Notes: a model not told the origin generated them from the letters alone. Counted from the stretch's first letter, positions 5,724 through 13,140 are shown. The stretch: 16,311 nt of DNA from Lachnospiraceae bacterium UBA4380 (GCA_002390025.1 DGRU01000088.1:1581-17891); one strand, 5' to 3'. Program-made: numbers and translations.

Positions 5724-5922
5724 CTGGTATCCGTGGACTGGTTCCAGTACCAGGTGCCGTTGGGATTTGTGGTCACAAAGACATTGTATCCATTGCACCC
5801 GTAGATAATATTCCAGGAGATCTTTGCCTTCCTTGTGCCGGAAGACGAGGTCTCCTTTTTTACCGTCAGCTTTGACGGAGAAGGAGTGATGTACTCCGGA
5901 TTGGACCAGGCGCTGTATTTGC
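5690..5922 (-). pseudogene. relic of a tandem Fn3-like surface protein
   Basis: The minus strand reads GRKYSAWSNPEYITP, then PSKLTVKK, KAKISWNIIYGCNGYNVFV, then TWYWNQST and a stop. The order matches the end of one fibronectin-III-like domain (G-Y-SAWS) followed by the beginning of the next (SW-GC-GYNV), as in repetitive clostridial cell-surface proteins. There is no start codon with a ribosome site, no signal peptide and no anchor. The upstream end stops abruptly at the 29-bp direct repeat shared with the EamA gene. It is read here as a fragment left by recombination. A short functional peptide is unlikely. Confidence 0.6.
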
Positions 5923-6036
5923 GCCCGGCCGCACTCATGGGCTCATGCAGATTTTCTTCATCTCTCCGCCGCAAAGGCCGCCCCGAGAATCAGGGCTGCT
6001 CCGGCAAGCCCGGCCGCACTCATGGGCTCATGCAGA
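5923..6036. repeat. 29-bp exact direct repeat at the EamA 3' end
   Basis: Positions 5923-5951 and 6008-6036 are identical and lie 85 bp apart (start to start). The right copy encodes HEPMSAAG inside EamA, and the left copy lies past its stop codon and joins the Fn3 relic in the matching frame. Loss of one copy and the 56 nt between them would remove the EamA C-terminus and fuse it in frame with the Fn3-like sequence. Confidence 0.85.
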
Positions 6037-6926
6037 AAAAGCATGGAAAAGAAAAGTGCAGATACCGGATCGATGTAACTGAAAAGTGCGATGGTCTGGG
6101 CCTTCAATCCGTCCGTGCTGCCAAAATACAGAGTGTAGGCGATTCCGGTGTGGACAAGACCCACGATCAGCAGCATGAGGAGAGAGAATCTGTCCAGCTG
6201 CACATGAGAAAACTGACCTGTCACAGCCAGATAAGGGGTAATGCACACACTGGCTGACGCCAGCTGCAGAATCGTTTTCAGATAGGGATCGACATTGCGG
6301 ATGCACTTGTTCATGATGACGACTGCCGCATACAGGACAGCTGCTCCCAGGCCGTACAGGATCCCCAAAAGGGCATTGCCCTGAGGGAAGCCCTGACCTG
6401 CAGCACCGGATACAAGAAACATACCCAGAACCGCAAGAAGGGCGCAGATCAGCTTTTTCGCCGTCAGGCGCTCCCCGAAAAACAGGGGCGACAGCAGGAT
6501 CACGATCGTGGGCTCCATATAATAGCAAAGCGTCGCTGTTGCCACAGTCGTATAATTATAGGCTTCAAATAAAAGGATCCAGTTGACGCCGATCAGCGCG
6601 CCTGAGAGGATCAGCAAAAGCATTGTGCCCGCAGGGGCCTTCCGCTGCAGCAGCTGCAGGTTTTTCCGACCGCCACGGCTGCCGGCCCCCTCACCGCACT
6701 CGCCGCCCTCACTGCCCTCACCGGATCCGGCTTTCTGTTTTTGCCGCCATGCTCCGCGGCATTTCAAATAAAGGCCCAGGAAAACAGCGCCGATGGCTCC
6801 CCTTGAAAAGGCCAGGAGTCCGGAGGGAAGCGGAATATATCGTCTGAAAATACCAATCGTCCCGAAGATCAGCATCGAAGAAGCGAGCATCAACAGTGAT
6901 CCGGGACGATTGCCTTCTGTGTTCAT
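5958..6926 (-). CDS. DMT superfamily (EamA) transporter
   Basis: The 322-aa product is a drug/metabolite-superfamily permease with two EamA repeats and about ten membrane helices. It starts MNTEGNRPGSLLMLASSMLIFGTIG. The first repeat ends near YYMEPTIVILLSPLFFGERLT, and the second contains FSYIDPVSALFFSMLFLHEPM, the classic terminal motif of each repeat. Such proteins usually move amino acids, nucleotides or other small metabolites. The frame stays open 71 codons upstream, but the ATG at 6924-6926 gives the normal N-terminus directly before helix 1, with AAGGA upstream at a somewhat long spacing. An unusual hydrophilic Gly/Glu/Ser insert (about residues 61-99) separates helices 2 and 3. The C-terminal codons lie between two copies of a 29-bp repeat. 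Substrate unknown. Confidence 0.92.
   Translation of the reverse strand: MNTEGNRPGSLLMLASSMLIFGTIGIFRRYIPLPSGLLAFSRGAIGAVFLGLYLKCRGAWRQKQKAGSGEGSEGGECGEGAGSRGGRKNLQLLQRKAPAGTMLLLILSGALIGVNWILLFEAYNYTTVATATLCYYMEPTIVILLSPLFFGERLTAKKLICALLAVLGMFLVSGAAGQGFPQGNALLGILYGLGAAVLYAAVVIMNKCIRNVDPYLKTILQLASASVCITPYLAVTGQFSHVQLDRFSLLMLLIVGLVHTGIAYTLYFGSTDGLKAQTIALFSYIDPVSALFFSMLFLHEPMSAAGLAGAALILGAAFAAER
6687..6722 (-). repeat. 9-nt in-frame tandem repeat in EamA loop
   Basis: Four 9-nt units, read GGTGAGGGC, AGTGAGGGC, GGCGAGTGC and GGTGAGGGG on the coding strand, encode (G/S)-E-(G/C) triplets at residues 69-80 of the EamA protein. The unit length keeps the frame, so copy number could change without breaking the gene. 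Confidence 0.8.
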
Positions 6927-6956
6927 TTTTATAATTGTTCCTTTCAAATATGCCGT

Positions 6957-6992
6957 CTGCAAAAGCAGCCCTGATGACAAGTCCATCAGGGC
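6957..6992 (-). terminator. probable terminator after the ABC exporter operon
   Basis: A perfect 9-bp stem, GCCCTGATG (6968-6976) with CATCAGGGC (6984-6992) and a 7-nt loop, lies 50 nt past the permease stop. On the minus strand it is followed by TGCTTTTGC, a short and interrupted T tract. Some read-through into EamA is therefore possible, and I saw no strong separate EamA promoter. Confidence 0.55.
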
Positions 6993-7041
6993 GCTTTCTA
7001 CGGCGTAACCCCCGGGGGCGGGACAATCTGAGACCGGGGCC

Positions 7042-7983
7042 TCAGCGCTTGTCTTTGTCAATGCTCTCCAGCGAAATGATCGAGATAATGATAAAGACCA
7101 GAGCCAGAAGGAGCATTGCGATCCAGGTGATCCAGACATTCAGGGCGTCACTGGTATAGAGGTCGTTCTGGTTGTATTCAGCGGACCACATCAGGAAATC
7201 ATGCACAGTGCCCTGCTCTTCCATATTCTTAATGATCTGCAGGAGCGGCTTTTGGCCCATGTACTCAATATTGCGGAATTTAAAAAGTGTGTTCCAGAGA
7301 GTGACCATGGGCTGAGAATTGTACTGTCCGATCGAACACAGGCTGATGACTCCCCACTTCGAGATCGTGAAGAAAGTAATACCCATGGCAGCGCTCGGCA
7401 GTTCAAAATAGGCGCCCGAGAAAACCAGCTGGAAGATCAGCAGAAAAGGCATCAGGGTCATGGCTGTCGTCGTAGTGTGGACAAGACAGGATATCATGAG
7501 CGCCATCATATCCGAGGTAAAAGTGATAATCAGAAGCGTGACCCCCAGGTCAATGGCACCATTGCCGAAGATGATCCCCTTTTCGGGAAAATGCACACCT
7601 GCGTACCTGCACACCACCAGCATGATTATTGTCTGCGCAATGCAGATCAGAAACTGTAAAATCATCTGCGCCGCCAGATAAGAGGACATGTGCAATCCGG
7701 AACGGTGCTCATGTTTGATCACATCCCTCTCCCGGCATACGATCTGGATGGAATTGAAAAAACCGATCCAGATACAGATACACACAAGGGCGAAAGTTCC
7801 TGTTGCTGTCCCCTCCTGGGTCACGAACAGATTCTGGCCGACGACAAAAACAACAACTGCCGAGATCACGGCTGCCATCGGGAGAACTTTCCAGTCATTC
7901 TGATAGACAAAGATCCGCATGAATTTGCCGAGGTAAAGTCCGATTTGTCCAAGCCGGCCTCTGTATCTGAGATTAGTCTTCAT
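7042..7983 (-). CDS. ABC-2/ABCG-like transporter permease
   Basis: This 313-aa membrane protein has about six helices and the layout of an ABC2_membrane (ABCG-type) exporter domain. It has an N-terminal amphipathic stretch, then helices, then the elbow sequence ERDVIKHEHRSGLHMSSYLAAQ (charged, followed by SG--S-Y--A), which matches the coupling segment of ABCG transporters. A long loop between late helices (about residues 215-285) contains few hydrophobic residues and may face outside. The ATG at 7981-7983 lies inside the end of the ATPase gene (11-nt overlap) and has GAGGAGGTGA before it, so the two are translationally coupled. It presumably pairs with that ATPase as the exporter's membrane domain. 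Lipid, peptide or drug export are all possible, and the substrate is not predictable. Confidence 0.85.
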   Translation of the reverse strand: MKTNLRYRGRLGQIGLYLGKFMRIFVYQNDWKVLPMAAVISAVVVFVVGQNLFVTQEGTATGTFALVCICIWIGFFNSIQIVCRERDVIKHEHRSGLHMSSYLAAQMILQFLICIAQTIIMLVVCRYAGVHFPEKGIIFGNGAIDLGVTLLIITFTSDMMALMISCLVHTTTTAMTLMPFLLIFQLVFSGAYFELPSAAMGITFFTISKWGVISLCSIGQYNSQPMVTLWNTLFKFRNIEYMGQKPLLQIIKNMEEQGTVHDFLMWSAEYNQNDLYTSDALNVWITWIAMLLLALVFIIISIISLESIDKDKR

Positions 7984-9349
7984 CAGAACTCACCTCCTCT
8001 CCGGTCTGAGCGGCAGAAGTACTGCCGATCCTGCTTCTGGCGTATTTCTCAATAAAGTCATCCGCAAGGCCTTCTCCGCCTTCTTCGCTGCGGTTGACAC
8101 ACTGTACGATATCCTCCATCGAATCACGTCCGAAGAATTCCTTTGCTTCGTCGGGGCTGCCGTAGAAGGCCAGACGTCCGACTCTTCCGGAATCCTTGGC
8201 CAGTACGATCACTTTGTCAAACAGATCAATGACGCGATCCGGCGTGTGGGTGATCACGAGAACGATCTTTCCGGTCTCTGCAATCTCCTTCAGTTTTTCG
8301 AACAGTTCTCTGGCGATAACGCCGTCCAGGCCGGAATCCGGTTCATCCAGAACGAACAGATCCGGATCCGAGACAAGTTCAATCGCAATGGAGATCCTCC
8401 GCAGCTGTCCTCCGGACATCTTGGAAACCAGGCCCGATGCTACTGGCGTAAGGCCCAGAAGATCCATGACCTCTTCCACTCTCTTTTTCCGCTCCTCCGC
8501 ACTTACCTGCAGCGGCATGCGGAGCTTTGCGGCATCGCTGATCGTGCGGTAGACCGTATCGTGGGTGCGGACCAGGTTCGTCTGGGTGACAAAGCCGATA
8601 CGGTATTTCATCTGACTGTATTGTTTATATATATTCGTGCCGTTCAGATAAATATCGGCGTCCGCTTTCTCGTAGCCGATGACGGCGTTCATAAAGGTCG
8701 TCTTTCCCGCGCCGGAGCCGCCCAGCAGCAGGACCAGCGACCCGTTGGGAATGTTCATGGCAATATCTTTGAGCAGATATTTCTTTTTCCCCAGTTCCCT
8801 CACTGTCCGTTCCCGCAAAAGAACACTGAGGCCGTTCCGGGATGCCGTCGTTGCATTCATGGCGTCGCTGACGCCGGTAATCTGCGCGGGCACCATGCCG
8901 GCCTCCCAGCCTGCCTGAAAGCTGACTTCCGGATGAGGCTGATATTTCCGGCCAAATCCCAGGACAAGCACAGTGAGCCACTCGGCTAAAAGCCAGCAGA
9001 TCAGCCACCGCCTCTTCAGGTCAAACAAAAGGATCATTCTCATAAAGATCCGGATCCTGTATACGTACAGGGCGATGATTATGGCCAGAGAGATCAGAGC
9101 AGCTATGACAAGCTTGGTGGGATCCTCAGAAGCAAAAGGTGTGACGCTCATCAGAAAATACAGGATTTCCAGTACGCCGCAGCCCATTCCCTCTGCGCGC
9201 ATATCCATGGAATCCGCAAATGCATAGTAGCGCAGTCCCGGAATCCAGGCCATCCATCTCTTTTCCCAATTCATCTTTTCCGACAGTTTCCATAGTCCCA
9301 GAGACATAAGAAACCATGTAAAGAACATTCTGCTGAAAACTTCTGTCAT
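7973..9349 (-). CDS. ABCG-like ABC transporter ATPase with N-terminal membrane domain
   Basis: The 458-aa protein has two parts. Residues about 1-132 are a membrane region with roughly four helices (near 5-20, 56-71, 79-98 and 114-132) and the segment WEKRWMAWIPGLRYYAFADS. A linker follows, then an ATPase domain (about 175-400) with Walker A GGSGAGKT (210-217), Q-loop Q256, signature MSGGQ (311-315), Walker B LFVLDEPDSGLD (331-342) and H-loop H368. MSGGQLRRISIAIEL and DEPDSGLD are typical of ABCG-type ATPases. The acidic tail ends EEVSSDED. ABCG half-transporters normally carry the permease after the ATPase in one chain. Here an extra membrane region precedes it and the permease is a separate gene. 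The ATG at 9347-9349 has AGAGGAAA upstream with long spacing. Confidence 0.88.
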   Translation of the reverse strand: MTEVFSRMFFTWFLMSLGLWKLSEKMNWEKRWMAWIPGLRYYAFADSMDMRAEGMGCGVLEILYFLMSVTPFASEDPTKLVIAALISLAIIIALYVYRIRIFMRMILLFDLKRRWLICWLLAEWLTVLVLGFGRKYQPHPEVSFQAGWEAGMVPAQITGVSDAMNATTASRNGLSVLLRERTVRELGKKKYLLKDIAMNIPNGSLVLLLGGSGAGKTTFMNAVIGYEKADADIYLNGTNIYKQYSQMKYRIGFVTQTNLVRTHDTVYRTISDAAKLRMPLQVSAEERKKRVEEVMDLLGLTPVASGLVSKMSGGQLRRISIAIELVSDPDLFVLDEPDSGLDGVIARELFEKLKEIAETGKIVLVITHTPDRVIDLFDKVIVLAKDSGRVGRLAFYGSPDEAKEFFGRDSMEDIVQCVNRSEEGGEGLADDFIEKYARSRIGSTSAAQTGEEVSSDED

Positions 9350-9544
9350 AATAAGTATTTCCTCTGGGTTCTATCCGCTCATACAGGAAACCTGCTGCCT
9401 GCCGCAGCCCGTGCCACAGAAGGGCATGTACAGGTGCGGCGTATCACAATCTGTCACCAGAAAATTTTACCACAAAACCCAGGGAACCTCCATCCCTGCG
9501 GCGCAGGAGTTCACGAGGAGTTCTCTTTAAGTTTCTGCCTCCAA

Positions 9545-9570
9545 CCCGGTTTTTCCGCGGAAAAGCCGGG
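9545..9570. repeat. 11-bp dyad upstream of the second MATE gene
   Basis: CCCGG (9545-9549) pairs with CCGGG (9566-9570) around the 14-nt palindrome TTTTCCGCGGAAAA (9551-9564); 9550 and 9565 form a T-G wobble. It is followed on the plus strand by AAAAAA rather than T residues, so it is not an ordinary terminator. A protein-binding dyad is an alternative. Confidence 0.6.
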
Positions 9571-9589
9571 AAAAAACAGCGATTTTCAG

Positions 9590-9640
9590 TCTCAAGTTGC
9601 TCTCAAGTCTCTCAAATCACTCTCAGGTTTCTCTCTCAAG
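9590..9640. repeat. phased TCTCAAG repeats, period about 11 nt
   Basis: TCTCA(A/G)(G/A) begins at 9590, 9601, 9610, 9621 and 9634, with spacings of 11, 9, 11 and 13. The array ends 29 nt before the -35 of the second MATE promoter, resembling the position of the 11-nt array ahead of the first MATE promoter. Confidence 0.65.
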
Positions 9641-9669
9641 TTTCGAGCCGGTCTGTACGGCTCTGCCTC

Positions 9670-9697
9670 TTGCATATTTGAAATGTTGAAGTATAAT
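9670..9697 (+). promoter_or_regulatory. promoter of the second MATE gene
   Basis: TTGCAT (9670-9675) and a perfect TATAAT (9692-9697) are 16 nt apart. Transcription would start near 9704, so the leader is only about 22 nt and carries the GGAGG site at 9714-9718. Confidence 0.7.
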
Positions 9698-9725
9698 TAC
9701 TACGGCAAAAAACGGAGGTATCAGC

Positions 9726-11066
9726 TTGAATAAGGATTTGACTACAGGAAAACCGGAAACCGTACTCTGGCAGTTTTGTCTGCCTCTCTTCGGAAGCATT
9801 ATTTTTCAGCAATTATATAATATTGCGGACAGTCTTGTGGCGGGCCGCTTTGCGGGCGAGAATGCCCTGGCCGCGGTCGGCAACAGCTATGAGATCACTC
9901 TGATCTTTATTGCATTCGCCTTTGGCTGCAATATCGGATGCTCAGTGGTGGTATCCACATTTTTCGGAGCCAAACGGTTTGAAGAGATGAAGACCGCCGT
10001 CTCCACGGCCCTGATTGCCAGCGGAGCTCTGTGCCTGGTCCTGATGCTGATCGGAACGCTGTTCTGCGGCAGCCTCCTGGAACTGATCCGGACACCGCAG
10101 GAAGTCTTCGCGGACTCCAAACTGTATCTGGATATTTATGTTTGGGGACTGCCCTTCGTCTTTTACTACAATATTTCCACAGGCATTTTCTCCGCCATGG
10201 GAGATTCCAGGACTCCCTTCTATTTTCTGGCAGTGTCCTCCTGCGCCAATATCGCCATGGACATCTGGTTCGTGGCAGGATTTCACATGGGCGTCGCCGG
10301 CGTAGCCTGGGCAACTTTCATCTGCCAGGGAATCAGCGCTGTACTGGCCCTGACCGTCGTGATGCGGCGGCTGAAGACCATCGAGGCCAAAGGCCCCCGA
10401 AAGCTTTTCTCCTGGTCTATCTGCGGCAAGATTGCGCGGATTGCCATCCCCAGCATCCTGCAGCAGAGCTTCATCTCGGTCGGAAATATCATTCTGCAGG
10501 GTGTTATCAACGGCTTCGGTCCCGGGGTCATGGCCGGTTACTCCGCCGCCATCAAGCTCAACAACCTGGTGATCACCGCCTTCACGACGCTTGGAAACGG
10601 GATTTCAAACTACTGCGCGCAGAATATCGGTGCCGGAAAGCTCAGGCGCATCCCTGAGGGCTTCCGGGCAGGCATCAAGATGGTCTGGCTCCTGTCCCTG
10701 CCCCTGGCCCTTCTGTATTTCACCTGCGGCAGATGGCTCCTGCTCTTCTTCATGAGCGACCCATCCGCAGATGCCATGCATGCCGGCCTCATGTTGCTGC
10801 GGATCGTATCCCCCTTCTACTTTGTGATCTCCGCAAAGCTGGTGGCGGACGGCATCCTGCGCGGCGCCAGCTACATGGGCCGCTTCATGGCTGCTACCTT
10901 TACCGATCTGATCCTCCGCGTGGTCCTGGCCATCCTCTTCTCCGGCACAAAGCTGGGCGCCACCGGCATCTGGTGCGCATGGCCGGTCGGCTGGAGCGTG
11001 GCGACCTGTATCTCCATTTTCTTCTATCTTCGCGGACCCTGGAACCGGAAAGAGCAGCTCAGTTGA
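9726..11066 (+). CDS. MATE family efflux transporter
   Basis: This 446-aa inner-membrane protein is a second, clearly different MATE transporter. Family marks are PLFGSIIFQQLYNIADSLV, GRFAGENALAAVGNSYEI, the middle segment STGIFSAMGDSRTPFYFL, and in the second half QQSFISVGNIILQGVINGFG, AQNIGAGKLRR and DGILRGASYMGRFM. It starts with TTG at 9726, supported by GGAGG (9714-9718) with a 7-nt gap and by the normal N-terminal distance to helix 1. No in-frame ATG is nearby. The gene has a strong promoter close by and is closed by a strong hairpin at 11145-11213. It resembles the first MATE gene in family only, so the two probably handle different substrates. Confidence 0.95.
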   Translation: MNKDLTTGKPETVLWQFCLPLFGSIIFQQLYNIADSLVAGRFAGENALAAVGNSYEITLIFIAFAFGCNIGCSVVVSTFFGAKRFEEMKTAVSTALIASGALCLVLMLIGTLFCGSLLELIRTPQEVFADSKLYLDIYVWGLPFVFYYNISTGIFSAMGDSRTPFYFLAVSSCANIAMDIWFVAGFHMGVAGVAWATFICQGISAVLALTVVMRRLKTIEAKGPRKLFSWSICGKIARIAIPSILQQSFISVGNIILQGVINGFGPGVMAGYSAAIKLNNLVITAFTTLGNGISNYCAQNIGAGKLRRIPEGFRAGIKMVWLLSLPLALLYFTCGRWLLLFFMSDPSADAMHAGLMLLRIVSPFYFVISAKLVADGILRGASYMGRFMAATFTDLILRVVLAILFSGTKLGATGIWCAWPVGWSVATCISIFFYLRGPWNRKEQLS

Positions 11067-11144
11067 CAGAAAGAGATTTTCTATTTTCTGCCCCTTACTT
11101 CCTGTTAAGGGCGCAATCAAAGCCTCGCACTGTTTTCAGAATCA

Positions 11145-11213
11145 TAAAAACTCCCCGCCGGGCTTATGCGGACTATTTCGTCTCAGCATACAGCCGGCGG
11201 GGAGTCTTTTTTT
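11145..11213. terminator. bidirectional terminator between second MATE gene and ABC operon
   Basis: A 12-bp stem, ACTCCCCGCCGG (11150-11161) with CCGGCGGGGAGT (11194-11205), is followed on the plus strand by CTTTTTTT. On the minus strand it is followed by TTTTT (complement of 11145-11149). The loop can form an extra small stem (GCTTATG with CATACAGC, imperfect). It lies between convergent genes and can stop both transcripts. Confidence 0.9.
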
Positions 11214-11248
11214 CAGAAAAAATGATACCTGTCTCTCATCTTGCAGGT

Positions 11249-12049
11249 TTACTCGAGATTCAGCCTCCTGTCCAGGCAATACCATGTGACCGCGCTGTAG
11301 ACTGCAATCAGCAGAAGCGTGGAGACGATGACTGCGGCCTGAATCTGCCAGGTCAGAAGCAGGTTCTCGTCAAAGCGGTTAAGAATAATATCTGTCCATC
11401 CCGCATAGTGGCTGATCTGTCCCAAAAGCGAGGTGATGATATTCCTGATCATGCCGATTCCGAAAAACGCCAGAACACTTCCCAGTACACGGTGGGCCGT
11501 CCACTGATGTCCGACCGCAATCGCTGTATAAATCTGCATGAGGGCTGCAACAAAAAACAGGATGAGGATCACAAACCACACGGCAGCCGCACCCAGTTCT
11601 TTTCCCAGGGACAGCATGCGCAGGTGAATATGGATCTCTTTAAAAAAGCGGACCGTTTCCTGCAGGGGTGCTGCCGCAAGTCCCATGGCCACAACTGTGC
11701 AGACGCCGGCCACGCCTCCCAGAAGGGCCCAGATCAGGGAGCTGAGCACCTTGGCCAGGATCAGCTGATGTGTCCCGACCGGAAGGGAAAACATGAGATA
11801 GCCCTCATTGCCCAGGAGGTTGCGGTAGAAACGCTGCACGCACAGCAAACCTGTCATGACCATGGTCGCAATGATCAGCGATACAAAGATCATGATGATG
11901 ACGGCGCCCAGCAGAGTTGAAAACAGCTCTTCGTCGAGGACCCGGATGCCCACTCCCATGATAATGGCCATTGCGATCGTCGCTGCATACAGGGGCAGAA
12001 TGATCCGCCCGAAGGCTTTCATTTCATATCCAATCAGTTTTGTCAGCAT
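11249..12049 (-). CDS. ABC transporter permease of a GntR-linked operon
   Basis: The 266-aa membrane protein has about six helices. After two N-terminal helices it contains RFYRNLLGNEGYLMFSLPVGTHQLILAK, a segment characteristic of clostridial ABC-2-type permeases in which (L)GNEGYLMFSLPV precedes the third helix. It is the last gene of a gntR-ATPase-permease operon and overlaps the ATPase end by 7 nt, so the two are coupled. Such modules generally respond to cell-envelope stress or peptide antibiotics, but that role is inference from gene order. The C-terminus ends in a short charged tail. The gene faces the bidirectional terminator at 11145-11213. Confidence 0.85.
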   Translation of the reverse strand: MLTKLIGYEMKAFGRIILPLYAATIAMAIIMGVGIRVLDEELFSTLLGAVIIMIFVSLIIATMVMTGLLCVQRFYRNLLGNEGYLMFSLPVGTHQLILAKVLSSLIWALLGGVAGVCTVVAMGLAAAPLQETVRFFKEIHIHLRMLSLGKELGAAAVWFVILILFFVAALMQIYTAIAVGHQWTAHRVLGSVLAFFGIGMIRNIITSLLGQISHYAGWTDIILNRFDENLLLTWQIQAAVIVSTLLLIAVYSAVTWYCLDRRLNLE

Positions 12050-12738
12050 CTGTACACCTCCCGGAAATAATTGTCCACGCTCATGCCGGTTCGCTCCCGC
12101 AGAGCGTCCGTGTTTTCATGCAGCTCGACATGACCCTGCTTGAGAAAGATCACTTCATCCAGAACCGGTTCCACATCCGCGATCAGATGTGTCGAGATCA
12201 GAACCAGCGCATTCTCGGAATAATTGCCGATAATCGTGCGGAGGATGTAATCCCTCGCCGCCGGATCCACACCCGCGATCGGCTCGTCGAGAAGATAGAC
12301 TTTGGCGCTGCGGCTCATGGTCATAATGAGCTGTACCTTTTCCTTTGTGCCCTTGGAGAGCGATTTGAAAGGCCTGCGGGGTTCGATATTCAGGGCCTGC
12401 AGCATCTGCATGGCCTTGTTCATATCAAAATCTTCGTAAAAATCCTCGTAAAAACGCAGAAGAGATTCCACATCCATCCATGCCGGCAGAAAGTCTCTGT
12501 CAGGAAGATAGGACACGATCGCCTTTGTCTGCGCGCCGGGCCTGGTCCCGTCGATCAGGATCTCCCCGTCCGTGGGCGTCAGCAGATGCTGGGCCAGCTT
12601 GATCAGTGTTGTCTTGCCGCTGCCGTTGGGGCCGACCAGGCCTACGATCCTGCCGGGTTCCAGCGTCAGATCTATTCCGTCGAGGGCCGTGAGGCTCCCG
12701 TATCTTTTTGTCAAATGCATGCATTCCAGAACTGCCAT
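12043..12738 (-). CDS. ABC transporter ATP-binding protein (YtrB-like)
   Basis: The 231-aa ATPase powers the adjacent permease. It carries Walker A GPNGSGKT (residues 36-43), a degenerate signature LSKGTKEK (127-134, in place of LSGGQ), Walker B VYLLDEPIAGVD (147-158) and H-loop H184. The LSKG(T/M)KEK form is common in the YtrB/BcrA-like ATPases linked to GntR regulators, so it should not be read as inactivation. The gene starts 15 nt after the regulator, with GGAGG upstream, and ends inside the permease start. It acts at the cytoplasmic face of the membrane. Confidence 0.93.
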   Translation of the reverse strand: MAVLECMHLTKRYGSLTALDGIDLTLEPGRIVGLVGPNGSGKTTLIKLAQHLLTPTDGEILIDGTRPGAQTKAIVSYLPDRDFLPAWMDVESLLRFYEDFYEDFDMNKAMQMLQALNIEPRRPFKSLSKGTKEKVQLIMTMSRSAKVYLLDEPIAGVDPAARDYILRTIIGNYSENALVLISTHLIADVEPVLDEVIFLKQGHVELHENTDALRERTGMSVDNYFREVYRC

Positions 12739-12753
12739 AGCATTGATCCTCCT

Positions 12754-13140
12754 TTATCTATTATTCGTTTTGCCGGAAGCTTCTCCGGCCCACTCCTGCA
12801 CAGCAGAAAGGATCTCCTCCCGGCTCATCCCAAGGCGCATGAGCCGTGTACACATCTCCTCAATCACATCCTCGCTCAAAGTTTTCCTGAGATTTTTCAA
12901 CACTTCTGCATCCTCCGTGACGAATCTCCCGCTTGTCCTCTGCGTATACACCAGTCCGTCCCGCTCCAGTTCCGCGAAAGCGCGCTGCATGGTGTTGGGA
13001 TTGACCCCGGCCTCCAATGCCAGTTCCCGCACCGCCGGAAGCTTTGCCCCGGGCGGATAGGCCCCGCTGGCGATCTCTGTCCGCAATCTTCCCAGAATCT
13101 GCAGATAAATCGGGATCCCATTCTCAAATGTCCACTTCAT
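12754..13140 (-). CDS. GntR family transcriptional regulator (YtrA subfamily)
   Basis: This 128-aa regulator has a GntR winged helix-turn-helix at about residues 10-75 (PIYLQILGRLRTEI, KLPAVRELALEAGVNPNT, then RAFAELERDGLVYTQRTSGRFV) followed by a short C-terminal region of two helices (about 76-120). The small C-terminal part with no ligand-binding domain is typical of the YtrA subfamily, whose members repress the ABC operon they head. It is the first gene of that operon. GGAGGAAGAG sits immediately before the ATG at 13138-13140. A perfect inverted repeat at 13203-13234 is the likely operator. The inducing signal is unknown. Confidence 0.93.
   Translation of the reverse strand: MKWTFENGIPIYLQILGRLRTEIASGAYPPGAKLPAVRELALEAGVNPNTMQRAFAELERDGLVYTQRTSGRFVTEDAEVLKNLRKTLSEDVIEEMCTRLMRLGMSREEILSAVQEWAGEASGKTNNR

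Larger units (their letters stand above)
5568..5957. other. non-coding stretch between MATE and EamA genes
   Basis: This 390-nt region lies between the convergent 3' ends of the two genes. It contains a 40-nt tandem duplication with hairpins (5647-5723), a relic of an Fn3-like protein on the minus strand (5690-5922), and the left copy of a 29-bp direct repeat (5923-5951). No T-tract terminator was found for either gene. Confidence 0.6.
9350..9725. other. divergent intergenic region between ABC exporter and second MATE gene
   Basis: These 376 nt carry a possible extended -10 for the ABC operon on the minus strand (TGG-TAAAAT, near 9461-9470, weak -35), a palindromic hairpin (9545-9570), a run of TCTCA repeats (9590-9640), and the second MATE promoter and ribosome site. 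No coding sequence is supported. Confidence 0.6.

Noticed and set aside
4194..5798. 534-codon open frame on the minus strand opposite the first MATE gene
   Set aside because: The translation is rich in Asp, His, Gln and Gly without hydrophobic or domain structure, as expected for the antisense of a membrane protein in GC-rich DNA.
6927..7139. Extended N-terminus for the EamA protein
   Set aside because: It would overlap the ABC permease gene and cross the 9-bp hairpin. The internal ATG at 6924-6926 gives the normal family start.
10733..11920. 395-codon plus-strand frame overlapping the MATE end and the permease
   Set aside because: It runs through the bidirectional terminator and overlaps two well-supported genes. 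The residues show no family features.
12043..12738. ABC ATPase as inactive because the signature is LSKGT instead of LSGGQ
   Set aside because: This signature form is common in ATPases of GntR-linked operons, and the Walker A, Walker B and H-loop are intact.
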